Assembly (NCBI GenBank): GCA_903840235.1
Contig: CAIMFE010000176.1
Location: 1 to 6,829, forward strand
Direction: 5' to 3'
DNA: 6,829 nucleotides
Source of the DNA: an uncultured Opitutia bacterium
Lineage (GTDB): Bacteria > Verrucomicrobiota > Verrucomicrobiia > Opitutales > UBA953
Both the position numbers and the translations under genes were made by a program. Under the pieces are notes generated by a model that searched no databases, was not told the origin of the DNA, and saw only the letters and a list, made by a program, of their open reading frames with translations. This document shows positions 5,979 through 6,829 of this stretch, piece after piece (position 1 is the first letter of the stretch; every line of letters starts with the position of its first letter).

Positions 5979-6506
5979 TTATTTAGCAGGTGTTCCGCTA
6001 GAAACAATCACCGAAGCGTGGCGTAAAACTCGGTCGTTTAAAGTCCAACCCTTGCGGGCAACTTTGATGATTACACCTTCAGCGACGGTATCACTGGCCT
6101 CTTGAGCAACGGCTTCGTGTTTAGAATGATCAAAAGGTTTTCCTGCTGGGTTAATTTCTGACAGCCCCTGGCTAGAAAGTATCGAATGCAACTGCAGCAT
6201 AGCCATTCTAAAGCCTTCTGCTACGGCGCGGCCCTCACCTTGAGCGGGCGAAGAGGTCATTCCTAATTCTAATGAATCTAGAGCAGGTAATAACTCCTCG
6301 ATCAAATTAGCGGTCGCGTATTTTCTCGTATCTTCACGTTCCTGGCGGTGTCGACGTTGCTGATTTTGTTGTTCGGCCTGACTGCGCAGAATCGAGTCCT
6401 TTAACTTTAGAATTTCTCCCTCGAGTTCTGCAATCCGGGCCACCTCGGTTGAGGCTTGAGGCTCGGGCTTAATTTCTTCGGGAGTGGGTGTTTCGGATTC
6501 GTTCAT
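5979..6506 (-). CDS. grpE: Nucleotide exchange factor GrpE
   Basis: GrpE releases ADP from DnaK so that substrate can be released and the chaperone cycle continues. The 175 residues fit the family length: a disordered acidic, Pro-rich N-terminus (1-20), a long coiled coil for dimerisation (about 22-60, EVARIAELEGEILKLKDSIL), a four-helix-bundle region (ATANLIEELLPALDSLELGM, EGFRMAMLQLHSILSSQGL) and the C-terminal beta domain with GKPFDHSKHEAV (122-133) and KGWTLNDRVLRHASVIVSSG (152-171), which contacts DnaK. The start ATG is one base after the stop of the upstream 103-residue gene; an A-rich stretch precedes it but no Shine-Dalgarno. dnaJ follows after 8 bases, the classic grpE-dnaJ pair. hrcA, often the upstream neighbour, is not present here. 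Confidence 0.96.
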   Translation of the reverse strand: MNESETPTPEEIKPEPQASTEVARIAELEGEILKLKDSILRSQAEQQNQQRRHRQEREDTRKYATANLIEELLPALDSLELGMTSSPAQGEGRAVAEGFRMAMLQLHSILSSQGLSEINPAGKPFDHSKHEAVAQEASDTVAEGVIIKVARKGWTLNDRVLRHASVIVSSGTPAK

Positions 6507-6507
6507 T

Positions 6508-6819
6508 TTATTTTTTTTCTAAGAATTTTTCGGTGATACTCTGGCGAATGTTTCGGTTGGTGATATCCATCATCAGTCGCGGGGCCAATGAAGCAGCCTT
6601 GGTTAAAACTTTTGCGCCCAGGGGTAAGCTCACTATTTTTTGGTAGTTTTTCTCGGTGATATCCTTGGCTTCGAAAACAAAATTAAAGTTATTATTAACC
6701 ACTATTTCAGCGGGTCGATTACCATCTTCGACCACCACCACGATTTGACCCACACGGAGACGGAAGTTATCTATTTTAAAGGGCTTCTTGGGTTGATCGA
6801 CATCAGGTTCACTCGACAC
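6508..6819 (-). CDS. Conserved-looking hypothetical protein upstream of grpE (start uncertain)
   Basis: I do not recognise this protein. The 103 residues shown have a polar N-terminus (SSEPDVDQPKKPFK), a strand-rich centre (LRVGQIVVVVEDG, PAEIVVNNNFNFVFEAKDI) and a helical, basic C-terminus (KVLTKAASLAPRLMMD to TEKFLEKK). No signal peptide, membrane span or cysteine is seen, so it is probably cytoplasmic. The only in-window start is GTG at 6819 without a Shine-Dalgarno. The frame stays open to the right edge, so the true start could lie outside and the N-terminus may be incomplete. Its stop is one base before the grpE ATG (TAA-A-ATG), which strongly suggests cotranscription and possible coupling with grpE and dnaJ. 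It is not HrcA, the usual neighbour. A role in heat-shock control or chaperoning is only a guess from position. Confidence 0.7.
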   Translation of the reverse strand: MSSEPDVDQPKKPFKIDNFRLRVGQIVVVVEDGNRPAEIVVNNNFNFVFEAKDITEKNYQKIVSLPLGAKVLTKAASLAPRLMMDITNRNIRQSITEKFLEKK

Positions 6820-6829
6820 AGGTGATTCA

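Noticed and set aside
6504..6520. A-rich run just upstream of grpE as a promoter or CIRCE-like site
   Set aside because: No TTAGCACTC/GAGTGCTAA pair and no -10/-35 pair are seen; the run is the Lys-Lys-stop end of the upstream gene plus the one-base gap.

Overview
The window is tightly packed chromosomal housekeeping DNA from a free-living bacterium. Ten protein-coding genes cover almost everything; only about 100 bases lie between genes. Base composition looks moderate (mid-40s percent G+C by eye). The pantothenate kinase is the type III form (CoaX), and starts throughout lack Shine-Dalgarno sequences. The whole set resembles what I recall from Verrucomicrobiota (Opitutae-like). That placement is tentative, because no marker gene here proves it. 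I see no mobile elements, tRNA or rRNA genes, CRISPR arrays or phage genes.

Left part (1-1893, plus strand): the 3' end of a coiled-coil LysM protein, then a NUDIX hydrolase of the ADP-ribose pyrophosphatase type 6 bases downstream, then a PfkB-family kinase whose start overlaps the NUDIX stop (ATGA). A strong hairpin followed by a T-rich run lies inside the early NUDIX coding sequence and could attenuate read-through from the LysM gene.

Right part (1890-6829, minus strand; read from right to left): an unrecognised 103-residue protein, grpE, dnaJ, nadC, birA, coaX and a 65-residue two-helix membrane protein. Gaps are 1, 8, 38, 1 and 47 bases, and the last pair overlaps by 4. This looks like one long operon, or two: a DnaK co-chaperone module (GrpE, DnaJ) and a cofactor module (NadC for NAD, BirA for protein biotinylation, CoaX for coenzyme A). 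A possible internal promoter with a small dyad lies in the 38-base dnaJ-nadC gap. The two transcription units converge and share one palindromic TTAA as both stop codons.

No clearly new multi-gene system is visible. The items most worth a second look are the two unassigned small proteins at the ends of the minus-strand operon, the in-gene hairpin, the overlapping convergent stops and the dnaJ-nadC gap.
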